Source of the DNA: Gentiana macrophylla
Lineage: Eukaryota > Streptophyta > Magnoliopsida > Gentianales > Gentianaceae
Assembly: GCA_026214975.1 (NCBI GenBank)
Contig: JAOBSW010001251.1
Coordinates: 62,001-126,000, forward strand
DNA: 64,000 bases
Direction: 5' to 3'
The notes below the pieces were generated by a model. That model worked only from the letters and a program-made list of their open reading frames with translations, was not told the DNA's origin and did not search any database. Made by a program: the position numbers and the translations under genes. Positions 33,649-46,483 of the stretch are shown here, one piece after another (the first letter of the stretch is position 1; every line of letters begins with the position of its first letter).

Positions 33649-36600
33649 TTGGTCTTTCCAAATTTTGTTTGGAATAGACCTAGGCCCCTTTTCAAAATAT
33701 TTGATTTTGGAAAAAACCTAGGCCTAGGTCTTTTTCAAAATTTTAATTTTGGAAAGGGCCTAGGTTGGTGCCTTTTGTTTTTAGAAACCAAAGGCATCAT
33801 TTTGATTAGGAATCAAAAGAGACTTAATTTTAATTTTGATTTATTTCAGAATAGTTATAATTAATTAAAATTAAAATTGAAATCGCTTAAAATTAACCGT
33901 TAATTTTATTTCGATTAAAATCATTTAATTAATTAAAAGTTAATTAGTTAATTGATTGGATAAAAAATATTTAATTGATTAAACGTTAATCGATTAATTA
34001 AGACGCAAGTTGGTAATTTTATATTTATCATTTTCATAAGATTTTATTGTATGGATTAGATATGTTAGATATAATATGATTATATAGACCCCGATTGATC
34101 ATGGACTCGATGAATATGATAGATGTGAATGATTTATTTTTCGTTTGTTTAATAATTTTCCTAGGCCGTGTGACCTTGTTTATTTCTGCATTATCTCATT
34201 CCCATTAGCTCGCCCCCTGTGCGGCGGGTGTATTTATTTTATTAGATAGAATTTTATGTAACAAGAATGGAGCAAAAGACGGAGACCAAAGAAAGAAGAA
34301 TAAAGATCCCATTGGAGATGGCGCATTAAAGATCCTATTGGCGGTTGCAGCTACCATTAGATTGTGACCCGCGGTTTCATCAGTTTGTATTCAAAACTGC
34401 ACTCAGGAAAAATCCATTATCATACCGGTTACTTTACGTATTTATATATTTTTTTTCTTGTATTTATTTTATATGATACGGTAGATGCAAGACTAGGCAC
34501 GATCTAGATGAATGTGTAGGATGTATGTCTATATGGATAGATATATTTGATGAGACCGTAATTAAAATTAATTAATTGAATTAATTTACATAAATACTTC
34601 CACAACAAAAATCAAGTCGAAACATTGTCTCCCAATATTATAATGACGGTGATGAGCCCTTGTTCGGATCCAACTGATCGACCCTCATCGGGAGTTGACC
34701 TACCTTGGGTATATCGTTATTATTGATATATGATCACATGCGATCTCGCGAATATTGGGTTATGACTTGACTAGAATATTGCGGTGATTGGCCCTCGTCA
34801 GGACCCTTTATTTTAGAGACAAGGGGTTGGCTACCACATAGAGATGTGTAGTGTAAAAGAGTTGACTTGTCAACCACCAAGAGTCACATAGAGATGTGAT
34901 TGGTAAAGTGTTACCTACCTTTCGAATTATTACGGTTGATCGGCCCTCGTCGGGAATCAGGGTAACTAGATGGGATCTTGGTCACTAAATATTTTTGAAA
35001 GATTCTTGAAAATCAATTGGAAGTAGTTGACTAGTGGGAGTAAAATCATAAACCAAAATGACCATTTTTTTTTGCATTTATAAACAACAACACTCTTTTA
35101 TCTTTATTTTATGTTGTAGTTGAAGCAAGCTTTTATTTCTATGTTTTTATTCTTGATTATTAAAACCAAATTATGACTGTTACCTTTTGAGAAACGTTCT
35201 CAAGTATACTTATGTAATTTTAATCCTCTTAAAATAAGCAATGACACAAGCAACCCCGTTATAGTAGTAAGAGACAATGAGACTACATACTTGATGGAGT
35301 GCTCCAAGACTTTAATTATTAATGAAAACGGAAACTCATGATATGATTAAATCACTTGAAATAAGTTTGAACGAATTGATCATATATTGGATACGATCCA
35401 ATATGATCATTCTGCCATACGATGACAATTAATTCAAACGTTGGATAAGAATGACCACATCGAATTTTGAAAATTTTGTTTTTCAAAATTGTAAGATTTA
35501 AGTATCAACTTATTTCTTTAAATCATTGCTTGAATATTAATTAAATGGTTGATGTTTTGAATATGATTCAAAAGGATAAACAAAGTATTTAGTGAACTTT
35601 GGAATTTCTATATGAAAGGAAATTGAAGACATAGCTCTTGTGATTTTCTTAAGTCTTATGAAAACTGAAGTAAGAAATATTTACAAGTGCTTAAGGGATT
35701 AAAAAGGGAAGTTAGGGCATGTGATTAAAATAAGAGATCTTATCGAAGTCTCTACTCTAGGCAAGTGTGTTGAGATAAATCCATCTAAGTTCAAGTCAAC
35801 TCTTAGATATATGATATCTTACGAGTATGATTAAATTAGAAGGGTTAAATACGGAATACACTAAGATACGAAAGTGATGCAAATGTTGCAACATTTTCGG
35901 TATTGTATTCTGAATTTGGTAAACTGATAAAGGAACTAAATAAAAGTTATTATGGTCCGGTTCTTATAAAGAACATGATTCTCAGTTAAATGTTAGGATT
36001 TAATAGACAAATTCAATTCAAAAGAATAAACGTTATTTTAATAAAGTTGAACGGTCACTGAATCTAACATACTAGATTGAAGTCACTAAATAGTCGATAT
36101 AGTTGAAGAAATCTCACCCAAATGTTTGAATGGCTATTATCCTTGATATTTGTGGTTGTCCTAGATATAGAATCTCTGGAAGATAAACGTGTAATCAAAT
36201 GTCATTCTGATGATGTTTGAACCATGTGATTATGAATCATGTGGGTTATACGTATCTTATCTAAAGACGATTAAAATACCCTTTTAAGAAAATGTTATAA
36301 ATTCTAGAAAAATTGTCTAGAGCCTAAACATACCGATGTTTGTTGTCTTATGACAATTAATGGCACAAATAATTGCTTATTAATCTCTATGACAATTTTT
36401 AGAAATAGTTGAATGTTCTTAGTGAAGTACAACAATTCGGAAAGCTCGAAAAGTTCGAGCTAGTATGAATATGAGATCGATGAGCTACTTAGGAGTTAAT
36501 CTTCAATTGAATTAAAGTAATTAATACCTGAAGGGTATTTCAGAAGTCATCTAAAAATGAATTAGATTCTCCTTTGAAAGGATACCATTTTGGGACGCGC

Positions 36601-36840
36601 AATTAGATTGTGTTTCTGAAATGGAAATAACACTTCATACGATGAAGAAGTAAGGTAAGCCATGCAGAGTATCCCATACCTGTTTCGGGATAGTGCCATT
36701 ATTCAATACATATACTTAACCAAGTTCCAAAGAATAAAGGTTGAATAAATTCCATATCGGATATGAAAGACGATGACATCAAATCGATCTTAACCGATGA
36801 TTTAGGGTTGTCGTGCTTCTAGCAAGCAGGCAGTGTCTGA
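33649..36840 (+). pseudogene. Element D internal region: leader, decayed gag and integrase
   Basis: This region continues D after the MULE. It starts with a low-complexity part (repeated cctaggcc and tttggaaa words, 33665-33780) and AT-rich sequence with aattaatt runs to about 34010. From about 34250 the sequence has the codon-like texture of an old ORF, but stops occur in every frame and no gag motif is clear. By position gag and the start of pol should lie here. I assign it to D from its place between D's primer site and the integrase end at 36873. Confidence 0.5.
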
Positions 36841-36872
36841 AAGGCTTGGAGCCTAGTATGACATACGCAACT

Positions 36873-36925
36873 TTGTGGGATATTTTAGCAAGTATGCTAG
36901 ATATTATTTACTTACCCATAGAGCA
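36873..36925 (+). pseudogene. Element D integrase end, left of element E
   Basis: The frame reads VGYFSKYARYYLLTHRA and continues past element E at 45655 as KVFVSKHAVF. In Tork-like Copia this is the VGYPKxxxGYYFYxPxExKVFVSRHAVFLE block at the end of the integrase region. The break falls at gagca, the target duplication of E. Confidence 0.8.
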
Positions 36926-38657
36926 TGTTGAAAATAAAATTTATGTTTTGATGATGATTCATCACATATTTATTAATTAGTCTTTAACCCCATTGATGAA
37001 GTGTCATAACTAGCTGTTATAGTGCAAGCAAAAAGAAGTCTAGATATCAATGTATAAGTTTCATTGAGTCCGATAATTGTATAAGTTAAATCGGACAAGC
37101 AATCGTAATAGTTCTAGATTGGAACTGAGAAATGAAGAAACTGAGACTTACTCTAACTGAGATTCTACAAGAAACTGACTCAGAGCACACCTACGTAAAA
37201 CTGAAGAAGGCAAGTTCGCTGAGAGTTACAGACTCGGTTGGCTTATCTAGAAGATTGAAGAACTGAGGGTCACAGACTCGCTTATTGAAGAACGAAGAAC
37301 TGAGGGTTCAAACTCGATTATGAAGATTACAAGTCGAGATCAGTAAAGTTGGACTTCAGGCAAGACTGTGGTGACATGAACTGACTTTATGGATCTTGTA
37401 TGAAGACATAAGAATCATAAGGACAATGAATTCTTAGTTGATAATGAGTCATGGTGTACTCTGATTAAGTCAATGATGATCAGATGAAAATCGAGTACCG
37501 ATATTTGAAGAAGAGTAAAATTTCGATTATCGCTCCAAGTCATTAGAAAACCGACAAGTGAAAACTCGAGAAAAACCGATAAGGAAACTCGCTTTATAAG
37601 TCATCATCCAACAACCGAAAGTACAAAGTGGAACGTTGAAAAGGAAACAATTTCATTGGATGAGTTATCGACACGCCAGAACGGTCGAGAAAAATTATAG
37701 CCGTTACAAGCAGGACAAATGTTGAATGAACCCCTATAAATAAACTACCTCTACAACAGAAAGAGGTGTGTGTGTGTGTGTGTGCAGGCATATGATAAAA
37801 AGCAATCTAGTCAAAAAGATCAAGTTAAAAAGGGGAAAAGCCAAATTCAAAAAGAATACCTGCTAAGCATTTAATTGCAAGATCAAGAAATTTCTTCAAT
37901 ATACTCAAGCTCACCAAGGCATTCAAGATCTAACACTTGAAGAAATACAGAGCCGTGCTTAAATTATACATCCGTAAGAAAAGCTCAAATCACAATTGAA
38001 TCATAGTTATTGATTCAAAGTCTCAACTTTGATTTCATCAAAGGCATAGACTGTGAAACACCAAGAAGGTGTGAAGGACAGTTTGAGTGCAATCGGGAAG
38101 ACTGTGGTTGTGATGAGTGGTGAAGAGGCAATCCTACCTCCAAGGACCAGGTGGTTTAAACAATTGAAGAACAACAATCCTACTGTTTCTACAAGTGTTT
38201 AGATAGTGAAGCTAGGGAATAGTCAAGGACTATCGTTTGGAACTTTTTGTAATTGGGCCATCTCAAAGAAGTTCTAGTGGAATTTTCCTCCGCATCACAG
38301 TGGGAAGAGAGGACTCTGCAGTGATTACACCACCTGGAACCTCTATAATTCTTGTCTATTTACTTTATGCATTTATTTAATTCTTAATAGATACACTTAC
38401 CTGGTTTTCATACTTAAGGCTATTATTTTATCCGCTGCCAGTTAACAAGACTGAATATAAGTCAGTTTTGACTTACAATCAGTTAAGCTAACTGAACTCC
38501 GCACAAGTTAAGGGACAGGAACATAATCGAATCGAAGTCGTTTGAGTTTCAGAGAAACTCAGTTCCTGGGGATTTTACAACTTAAGATAAGTTTTTGGTG
38601 ACAAGTTTATTCACCCCCCCCCTCTAAACTTGTGTTAGCCTTTCCAAGGGACCAACA
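36926..38657 (+). repeat. Element E 5' LTR (1,732 bp)
   Basis: Starts TGTTGAAAATAAAA and ends GGGACCAACA. TATA-like tataaataa is at 37735-37743, followed by a (GT)n run at about 37766-37784 that is also in the 3' LTR. A C-run (ttcaccccccccctc) lies near 38612. Confidence 0.9.
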
Positions 38658-38659
38658 AT

Positions 38660-38671
38660 TGGTATCGGAGC
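38660..38671 (+). other. Primer-binding site of element E
   Basis: TGGTATCGGAGC, two bases after the LTR and identical to the site of element H. Initiator tRNA-Met type. Confidence 0.88.
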
Positions 38672-38759
38672 GAATCTTCCTTTTTGGAGGAGATCCAAGA
38701 TACATTTCAAACTAATTGTTGAAAACCCTTTTCTGTATCTATCTTAAAAAGTATCTTTA

Positions 38760-40135
38760 ATGGATACATCCAAAATCAGAAATTGGCTAAACAATCCCCT
38801 GACTGACTATTTGCAAAATGTTGTCTATGACTTTCAGGATCAAGTACTTGAAAGATTCAGCACTACAAGCTCACACACGAATCCGGAACCTCACTTCAGT
38901 TATGATGAAGACATTGATTTAAATGAAGACAAAGATGAATCAAGAGGATTCCCATCCTTAAGTGATCTTTCAGAGGAAGCAGAAAGAGAATTACTACGGG
39001 TAGCTGATTCTATAGAAGAAATGGTAACCAAAGATCCATCCAAAAGCAAAATTCGCGCAGATAATGATCTACCTACAAGCCATGGAGGAGAAAGTGATGA
39101 AGAAATCATACTGCTAGGAGCTACACTTGCAAATGCTATTGATAAAGGAAAACAGACTTTAATCAGTGATGATTCCTCAACAGAAGACTTATCTATCAAA
39201 CATCGGGAGGTAAGTACATCTACATCCAAATCTCACAATGTCCCAAACAATCAAAGGAATGACGGTTTCAATAAATCCTTGGACATACTCATAAAGGAGT
39301 TAGAGACAACTCAAGAAAATTATGAGAATGTCAAAAAGGAGAAAAAGTTATTGAAAACTAAGATTTGAGATTGAATGCTGAAATCAATCTAATCATGACT
39401 AATAATGGAACCAAGGTAATTCGACCAACAGATGAACCAACAAAAGTTATGAACAACAATAAGTCACCAGTTGATCCGATTCCCAAAGTTCAATTCAAAC
39501 CAGGGAAACCATTTGGAGATAGATCTCGTTTAGGATTTGACAATCAATATAATTCTAAGTCTCAGACCAGGATCAGCTTGCAATAAAATTTGTGGATCGC
39601 TCAATACCAAAAACTCGTAAAATCGACAAAATTATTAGAATCGATAGATACTCAAAGATGACCAATCACACAAGCCGATAAATCGAAAAATCAGTTGACA
39701 AAATTAATCAAGTCACCAAATTTACAGAAAAACTCGTAAGGTCAGAATGTAAAAACCGATTCAAAATCAAGAAGAAAAATCCTCAAGTCATATCCACTCA
39801 AGAATGAAGATCATAATAGACTTTGAGGAAAGGAAGATTATTTCCTATCGATGAAGATTGGAATAGACCATCACCTCGTTTCACAAACAGAACAAACCTA
39901 AAATCTGTTATGACAAAACAAGAAAAGTTTGTGAAAAATGACTTCACTCACCAACATGTCAAGAGAGGTATAAAATTAAAAATAAAGTTGCGCCGTCAAG
40001 AACTAATCAGTTAGGACCCAAAAAGATATGGGTACCAAAGAATTCTCACTTTGTTTTGCAGGAGAAAACACCACCAGCTGAGAACTGGGAATATAATTCA
40101 CAAAGCGAGTTGTTTTCACAATCGAGTTTTTGAAT
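38760..40135 (+). pseudogene. gag: Element E gag-like ORF, broken
   Basis: The first frame (38760-39368, 202 residues) starts MDTSKIRNWLNNPLTDYLQ. It is acidic in the middle (YDEDIDLNEDKDESRG) and ends in a probable coiled coil (LETTQENYENVKKEKKLLKT), stopping at TGA 39366. The next frames continue it: 39365-39586, then 39823-40014 with KGRLFPIDEDWNRPSPRF, close to KGRLYPSEDDWN in F's gag tail. GPKKIWVPK follows at about 40014-40040, the usual gag-pol junction signature of these elements. No UBN2 core and no zinc knuckle can be read, so gag appears to have lost its N-terminal half. Many breaks occur at tcg/tcag-like positions and may be base-calling errors. Confidence 0.65.
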
Positions 40136-40352
40136 TCAAAGATAAGGACAAAACTAAGCATATACAAATTTGTTGATACACCATACCTTCTTTACTCACT
40201 TTTATCCAGCTACGGTTATCAAGAAAAGACGTGGTCCTTTTTCAATCCGAACCGCTCATAATTTCCACTCACCCACCTTTTCGCAATCTCAAAATATTTA
40301 TGACAAGACGTTTTAAGTCCCACTCAATTCTTAACTACCCCCCACTCCTAAT

Positions 40353-40360
40353 TATAAATA
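40353..40360 (+). promoter_or_regulatory. TATA-like box before the second ORF of element E
   Basis: TATAAATA lies 89 bases before the ATG at 40449, in pyrimidine-rich surroundings. This is the spacing of a plant core promoter with a short leader. It could drive the second ORF independently of the LTR. Inference only. Confidence 0.45.
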
Positions 40361-40448
40361 CCTGAACTTTTCTTTTACAAAATCTTTACGCATAATTTCG
40401 AATCTTCTCCGAAATTCAAAATTTCAAATTTTCAATCTTATCCGAAAA

Positions 40449-43400
40449 ATGACTTTCACTCGTGTTGAACCCGAATGATCGCTTCTCTTGATCAATATCT
40501 TCGCAAAGTATGTTGACCAAACTCTAGTCAATTCAATCACAACAAAAATCTGGAAAATCAAAGGATTGGAAGCTGTCTTCAACATCAATCTAAAGAGTGT
40601 TTGCTTAGAAAGCATTGGAGACTTCTATCAATTCGGGAGAACAATTGTAGAAGGAAAAGACACACAAACCTTTGTCACCACTGTCAGTAATAAAGAAATC
40701 AAAGTGACCGAAGATTTAATTGCAGAAATCTTTGGATTTGACAAATCCGAAGGAACAGCAGCAATTAAGCTATCTAAAGAACAGAAGGAGAAGTTATGGA
40801 GAGACATAGCAATTGAATCAGGATCTGCTGTCTCACAGACTGGAAGCACGAGTTTGCTCAAGCCAGAGTTTAATTTTCTTTCAAAAATGCTGGCTAATTG
40901 TGTAATTGGAAACGCTGGAAACATCAGCAATCTTTCAGGAGCAAAACTAGATTTACTTCATATAATTTGGTTTGAAGGAGATTTCAATTGGGCAAGGTAT
41001 CTATTTGATCAATTGACAGCACAATCAATTGATGTGCCCAAAAAGAAAACCGATGTGAAGAAAGGACGATTCTACCACAAGAAAACTCTTGCGTTAGTAG
41101 TCCAAAGAATACTTGATCATTTTGGAGTTGCAAAGAAAGAAGAAACACCAGTTGTTGATGGGAAAATTGTTGTCAAGGAAGAAAAAGCCAGAAAAAGGAA
41201 AGCTGAGAAAACTTCGACTGAACCCAAGAAGAAGAAAAGCAGGAAATCGAATAAACCTACAACTGGAGAAGAAGTACTAGCACAGATTGAAGATTTAAAG
41301 AAAAGAAGAAGACAGTTGGAAGAAACTGAAAAAGGTTTAATGGATCCAGTTATGGAGGAACCCATAGAAATGTTGTCAATTCAAGAAAGTCAAGTCGCGA
41401 TGTTGTACCTGAAAGACAAACTCAAGCTGATCTCACCGAATCTATCCCAGTCCCGGAAACTGAGATCCCACTAACTCAAGAAGCAGTTATGCATCCACAG
41501 AAATGGAAACAACAAAAGAAATCAAGTTGTCGCAAGGAACAAAGCTCTGAAACTAACTTACGAAAGAAGCTATAACTCAAAGGGAATGACCAGAATCGCG
41601 TGCTCGATGATGGAGAATCGATGATGATGAGAGATCGATTGATGAAACAACATTGAACATGCCGATGTTGCTTTCAAAATCCAAATCTACTTCTCAAGAA
41701 TCATGCCCCAGATCTCAACGTGTTGAAATCGATAAAGAACTTTCGCTCCTCAACCCGAGGAAAAGGAACCCGGCGTAAGTCGAATCATCCAAGATCACTC
41801 AGTTAGATGAGCAAGTTCATGATGTCGAACCCACTACTGAGAAAGTTCCAGCTTGTTGAATTGGAAACTGAGCAAGGTGAAAAACAATTTGTTGAAAAAG
41901 ATGCAAGTGAGAAAGTTTTGCAAACCGAGCCGGTAATCTCGATTTCTAACATTGAAAAGAAGCATCGCTTGTACCGATCACTCGCCGAGGAGAAACCAGC
42001 AGCAGAACCGGGTCTTATGCAAACCGACGATCCAATGCAAATTGAAGTTCATATCAAGAAGATCATGAGATCACTAGAGAATCGAGGACACACTCACACC
42101 ATTTAACTCTCCATCGATTATACGAACTTATGAAGGCCGATTATGATCGATTGAAAGTTACGTAACTTGGAAGTTCGGGCCTATAGAAAATCAAAGGAGT
42201 CAGCGTGCGGAAATGGAAATCATTGAAAAATGGGTATTCGATCTTTTCAACATTACAAATCTAATGGAAATAATGGATACCGAAGAATTCATAAATCAAG
42301 GATTTGCGCTAATCAGAAATAGTCATTGGAGAAAAACCTTGATCAGTGGAAGCTCGAAAAAGAATGTTGATGATGATTCTGAGGAAGATCCTGACATACA
42401 AAAAGGGATTCTTGCCTCCTTACAAGAAAAGGAAATTGCAACAGAACTGAGTACTGATGAAGACTCTAATAGTTCTGATGAAAGCAGTGGAAGTTCAAGT
42501 TCTGAAAGTTTATCTGAAACTCAGCAGGACAAAGAAGGTAAAAAGGCTATCAATCTCCCACCGATTAATCTACGCTGAAATAGCAAGAACGTTGGTGATA
42601 TACCCGAGAAGAATCGGACAATGAACTCGAAATACATCTGCTCTCCCACAAAAGTTATTGACTCATCAAGATCGAGAGTAAGTAGAAGCGGTCCAAAGAG
42701 AAAAGACAATCGGTTGAATTTGAGAAAAACTCTCACCTCTACAAAGAAGCTAAACCATCCGAGGCTGAATCAAGCAAAGCAAAGGAACAACGAGGAAATT
42801 CACAAGATTTTCCTACACAAATTGATCTCATTAAATATTATCACAATGAGATAATCAGAATTCAAAAAGACGACAAAAGCTTGTTTGGAAAAGTTTTAAA
42901 ATCTTTAGAAGCTAGTCAAGACGAACGATCCAAGCTAGAAAAGAAACTGGACACTGTGAATGACAACTGTCAAACCACTCTGCTTGAGATTCAGAAAACA
43001 GCCGGAGAGCATACCACAAGGAAAAATGAAACTCAAGACAGATGGGAGGGCATTCTCAATAATCTAATCGATCGGATGTTTTTAGTGGAACAGGCATCAA
43101 AGATTCTGGGCCAGGCTCAAACCATATTGGCATCAACCCAACAAACCTTGAATGCTTACATCAAAAGCTTGATCACCAAAGATGATGTCAATAAGGGGGA
43201 AAGTTTGGATATCCTAAAAGTTCATGCAGTTGAAATGCCACAGACCCTCACGAATATCAATGATAAGTTGAGTGAACTGAAGAAAGCAAGAGGAGAGTTC
43301 ACTGATGAGGAAATGGAACTGATTGTCAAATACTCGTAACCAACGGACAAAACAGTTGGTTTGGATTCCGCCTCTACAACTGCTCAAAAATCTACCGTAA

Positions 43401-43832
43401 AGAGAAGGAGTATCAAAAGAAGAAGCTCTTGAAACTTTTCTACACATGCAGAAGATACTTGTGCATCATTGGAAGAAGCTGAAGAAATGGGAAGCTGATG
43501 GCACCCTAGATAAGGTTTCAGAGAAAGTTGAGAAGGATGAACCTGAATTTATTCAATCTTTACTGAGAACAGCCACCAATGAAAGACTAAGGACATCAGT
43601 CTTTACATTCGCAGTTCTATTCAAAAGCAAGTTTTTCAAGAAATACAGTCTATCACAATCATGGAACATTTGGGCAAGTATTCATGGAATTGAATATTCA
43701 GCCACAAATGATGAAATGAGAATCGTTATGTATAATTATGACAAATGCCGATCAAGTGAAAGGAGATTGAACTCGATTATTTATGTTGTATTTTATTACT
43801 CATTCAAAGATTGTAACTCGGTTAATGTATGA
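40449..43832 (+). pseudogene. Element E second (late) ORF, broken
   Basis: From ATG 40449 (MTFTRVEPE) an in-frame TGA at 40476 is followed by an open frame to 41474. It reads YQFGRTIVEGKDTQTFVTTV and EDLIAEIFGFDKSEGTAAIK, then KGRFYHKKTLALVVQRILDH and a very basic segment (EEKARKRKAEKTSTEPKKKK) like a nuclear localisation signal. Later frames supply an acidic Ser-rich stretch (42213-42578), a coiled-coil-like segment (42881-43339) and a final piece (43446-43832). The first part resembles the plant-specific domain of late ORFs in Athila and some Copia elements, as in element L. No signal peptide or membrane segment is visible. Function unknown. The length if intact would be about 1,100 residues. 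At least five frame breaks are present. Confidence 0.6.
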
Positions 43833-43910
43833 ATTCTCGTTTCTACCAACGTGTTATTTATCGCTTTTTTTTATCTTTTGCATTGCTTTTAGGGAGGTAT
43901 TGACATCATC

Positions 43911-43921
43911 AAAAGGGGAAA
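43911..43921 (+). other. Polypurine tract of element E
   Basis: AAAAGGGGAAA directly abuts the 3' LTR start at 43922 and would prime plus-strand DNA synthesis. Confidence 0.8.
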
Positions 43922-45649
43922 TTTTGGAAATAAAATTTATGTTTTGATGATGATTCATCACTTATTTATTAATTAGTCTTTAACCCCATTGATGAAGTGT
44001 CATAACTAGCTGTTATAGTGCAAGCAAAAAGAAGTCTAGATATCAATGTATAAGTTTCATTAGAGTCTGATAATTGTATAAGTTAAATCAGACAAGCACT
44101 GTAATAGTTCTAGATTGGAACTGAGAAATGAAGAAACTGAGACTTACTCTAACGAGATTCTACAAGAAACTTGACTCAGAGCACACCTACGTAAAATCAA
44201 GAAGGCAAGTTCACGAGAGTTGAGACTCGGTTGGCTTATCTAGAAGATTGAAGAACTGAGGGTCACAGACTCAGTTATTGAAGAACGAAGAACCGAGGGT
44301 TCAAACTCAGTTATGAAGATTACAAGTCGAGACTGTAAAGTTGGACTTCAGGCAAGACTGTGGTGACATGAACTGACTTTATGGATCTTGTATGAAGACA
44401 TAAGAATCATAAGGACAATGAATTCTTAGTTGATAATGAGTCATGGTGTACTCTGATTAAGTCAATGATGATCAGATGAAAACCGAGTACCGATATTTGA
44501 AGAAGAGTAAAATTTCAGTTAATGCTCCAAGTCAGTTAGAAAACTGACAAGTGAAAACTTCGAATAAACCGATAAGGAAACTCGCTTTATAAGTCATCAT
44601 CCAACAACCGAAAGTACAAGTGGAACGTTGAAAAGGAAACAATTTCATTGGATGAGTTCACGACAATGAGAACGGTCAGAAAAATTATAGCCGTTACAAG
44701 CAGGACAAATGTTGAATGAACCCCTATAAATAAACTACCTCTACAACAGAAAGAGGTGTGTGTGTGTGTGTGTGTGCAGGCATATGATAAAAAGCAATCT
44801 AGTCAAAAAGATCAAGTTAAAAAGGGGAAAAGCCAAATTCAAAAAGAATACCTGCTAATCATTTAATTGCAAGATCAAGAAATTTCTTCAATATACTCAA
44901 GCTCAGTCAAGCAGATTCAAGATCTAACACTTGAAGAAATACAGAGCCGTGCTTAAATTATACATCCAGAAGAAAAGCTCAAATCACAATTGAATCATAA
45001 TTATTGATTCAAAGTCTCAACTTTGATTTCATCAAAGGCATAGACTGTGAAACACCAAGAAGGTGTGAAGGGCAGTTGAGGCGATCAGAAGACTGCGTGG
45101 TTGTGATGAGTGGTGAAGAGGCAATCCTACCCTCCAAGGACGAGTTGGTTCAAACAATTGAAGAACAAAGCAATCCTACCTGCTCTACAAGTGTTTAGAT
45201 AGTGAAGCTAGGGAATAGTCAAGGACTATCGTTTGGAACTTTTGTAATTGGGCCATCTCAAAGAAGTTCTAGTGGAATTTTCCTCCGCATCACAAGGGAA
45301 GAGAGGACTCGACGGTGATTACACCACCGGAACCTCTATAATTCTTGTCTATTTACTTTATGCATTTATTTAATTCTTAATAGATACACTTACCTGGTTT
45401 TCATACTTAAGGCTATTACTTTATCCGCTGCCAGTTAACAAGACTGAATATAAGTCAGTTTTGACTTACAATCAGTTAAGCTAACTGAACTCCGCACACA
45501 GTTAAGGGACAGGAACATAATCGAATGGAAGTCGTTTGAGTTTGAAGAAACTCAGTTCTGGGAATTTACAACTTAAGATAAGTTTTTGGTGACAAGTTTA
45601 TTCACCCCCCCCCCTCTAAACTTGTGTTAGCCTTTCCAAGGGACCAATA
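43922..45649 (+). repeat. Element E 3' LTR (1,728 bp)
   Basis: The first bases are TTTTGGAAATAAAA where the 5' LTR has TGTTGAAAATAAAA, and the end is CAATA instead of CAACA. The (GT)n run is at about 44756-44777. The target duplication gagca follows at 45650. Confidence 0.88.
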
Positions 45650-46483
45650 GAGCAAAAGTGTTTGTCTCCAAACATGCTGTCTTCTAGAGGAAGTGTTTCT
45701 TCCAAAAGAAACAATGGGATTAAATTAGATCTCAAAATTAGTGTGAGAACCACAAAGAGATATTCAACCATTGGAACATGAGCAGGCGCCGCATAGCGAT
45801 GAGGTGTAAGACACTGCTAAGTGCACACAAGTACTTTATGAGTCTACAGATAACCACATGCCTGAAAAGGCTACTGGTATGTTCATCTTGAAGAATGAAG
45901 ATCTCACGACTTATATGCTTGAGAGGCAAGATTAAGAGATATGGCCAGGAGCCATAGTATCTGAAGCAGATTCCATGTATGACGACCGGGTTATGAACCT
46001 AGTCTGACTTACCCGACAGGAGTGTCTCTGAAAGGTGTAGCAGGTCATTATGAAAGACTAACATGGCTAGTAATACGATTACTAGTTAAGGTGAGTTGAT
46101 AGGTTGAAGGCTACATGGTTTAAACCTTGTAATTACCTTTATGCTACCAGCTATGCTTAAGTCTATTCAGATTGTGCTTGTTATAGCTACATATCATGTC
46201 TACATGATAGTGTTGAAAATGTTAGGAAAAAGGCTTGATGTTCATAGACGATAACAAGATGTGTAAGCTTATGAGATCCACCGATGGACTCAAACAAGTC
46301 TCTTTAAATAAGTTACTTTCTTTGATAGACCAAAAGAGTTTTGATTCCATCTAGAAGAAAGACATGCCTAATGTTTTAGAGGGTTAGTGGGAGTGTTATG
46401 ATTTTTGAGTAAGGTGTTGCATATCCTTCTCGATAGTTGTGTCACCTCAAGTCACAGTCAATTAATGTTTGGTAGTTCAAGGT
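45650..46483 (+). pseudogene. Element D pol continued: linker and reverse transcriptase, decayed
   Basis: It begins with the gagca duplication and KVFVSKHAVF at 45655-45684, the end of D's integrase region. The rest should be the linker and reverse transcriptase. The sequence has gene-like composition but stops in all frames, and I cannot read the YVDD motif. It ends at aaggt (46479-46483), the target duplication of the solo LTR. Confidence 0.6.

Larger units (their letters stand above)
36926..45649 (+). mobile_element. Element E: pol-less Sirevirus-like Copia with a second large ORF
   Basis: The element is 8,724 bp with LTRs at 36926-38657 and 43922-45649 and a perfect duplication, gagca, at 36921-36925 and 45650-45654. 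The primer site is at 38660 and the polypurine tract aaaaggggaaa at 43911-43921. The interior holds a broken gag-like ORF (38760 to about 40135), then a TATA-like box and a second long broken ORF (40449 to about 43832). No protease, integrase, reverse transcriptase or RNase H motif is present. The LTR end has the same C-run then CAACA as element H. E is inserted at the end of D's integrase. Confidence 0.88.

Noticed and set aside
37766..37784. (GT)n microsatellite in the E LTRs
   Set aside because: An ordinary short tandem repeat present in both LTRs. Noted in the LTR entry only.
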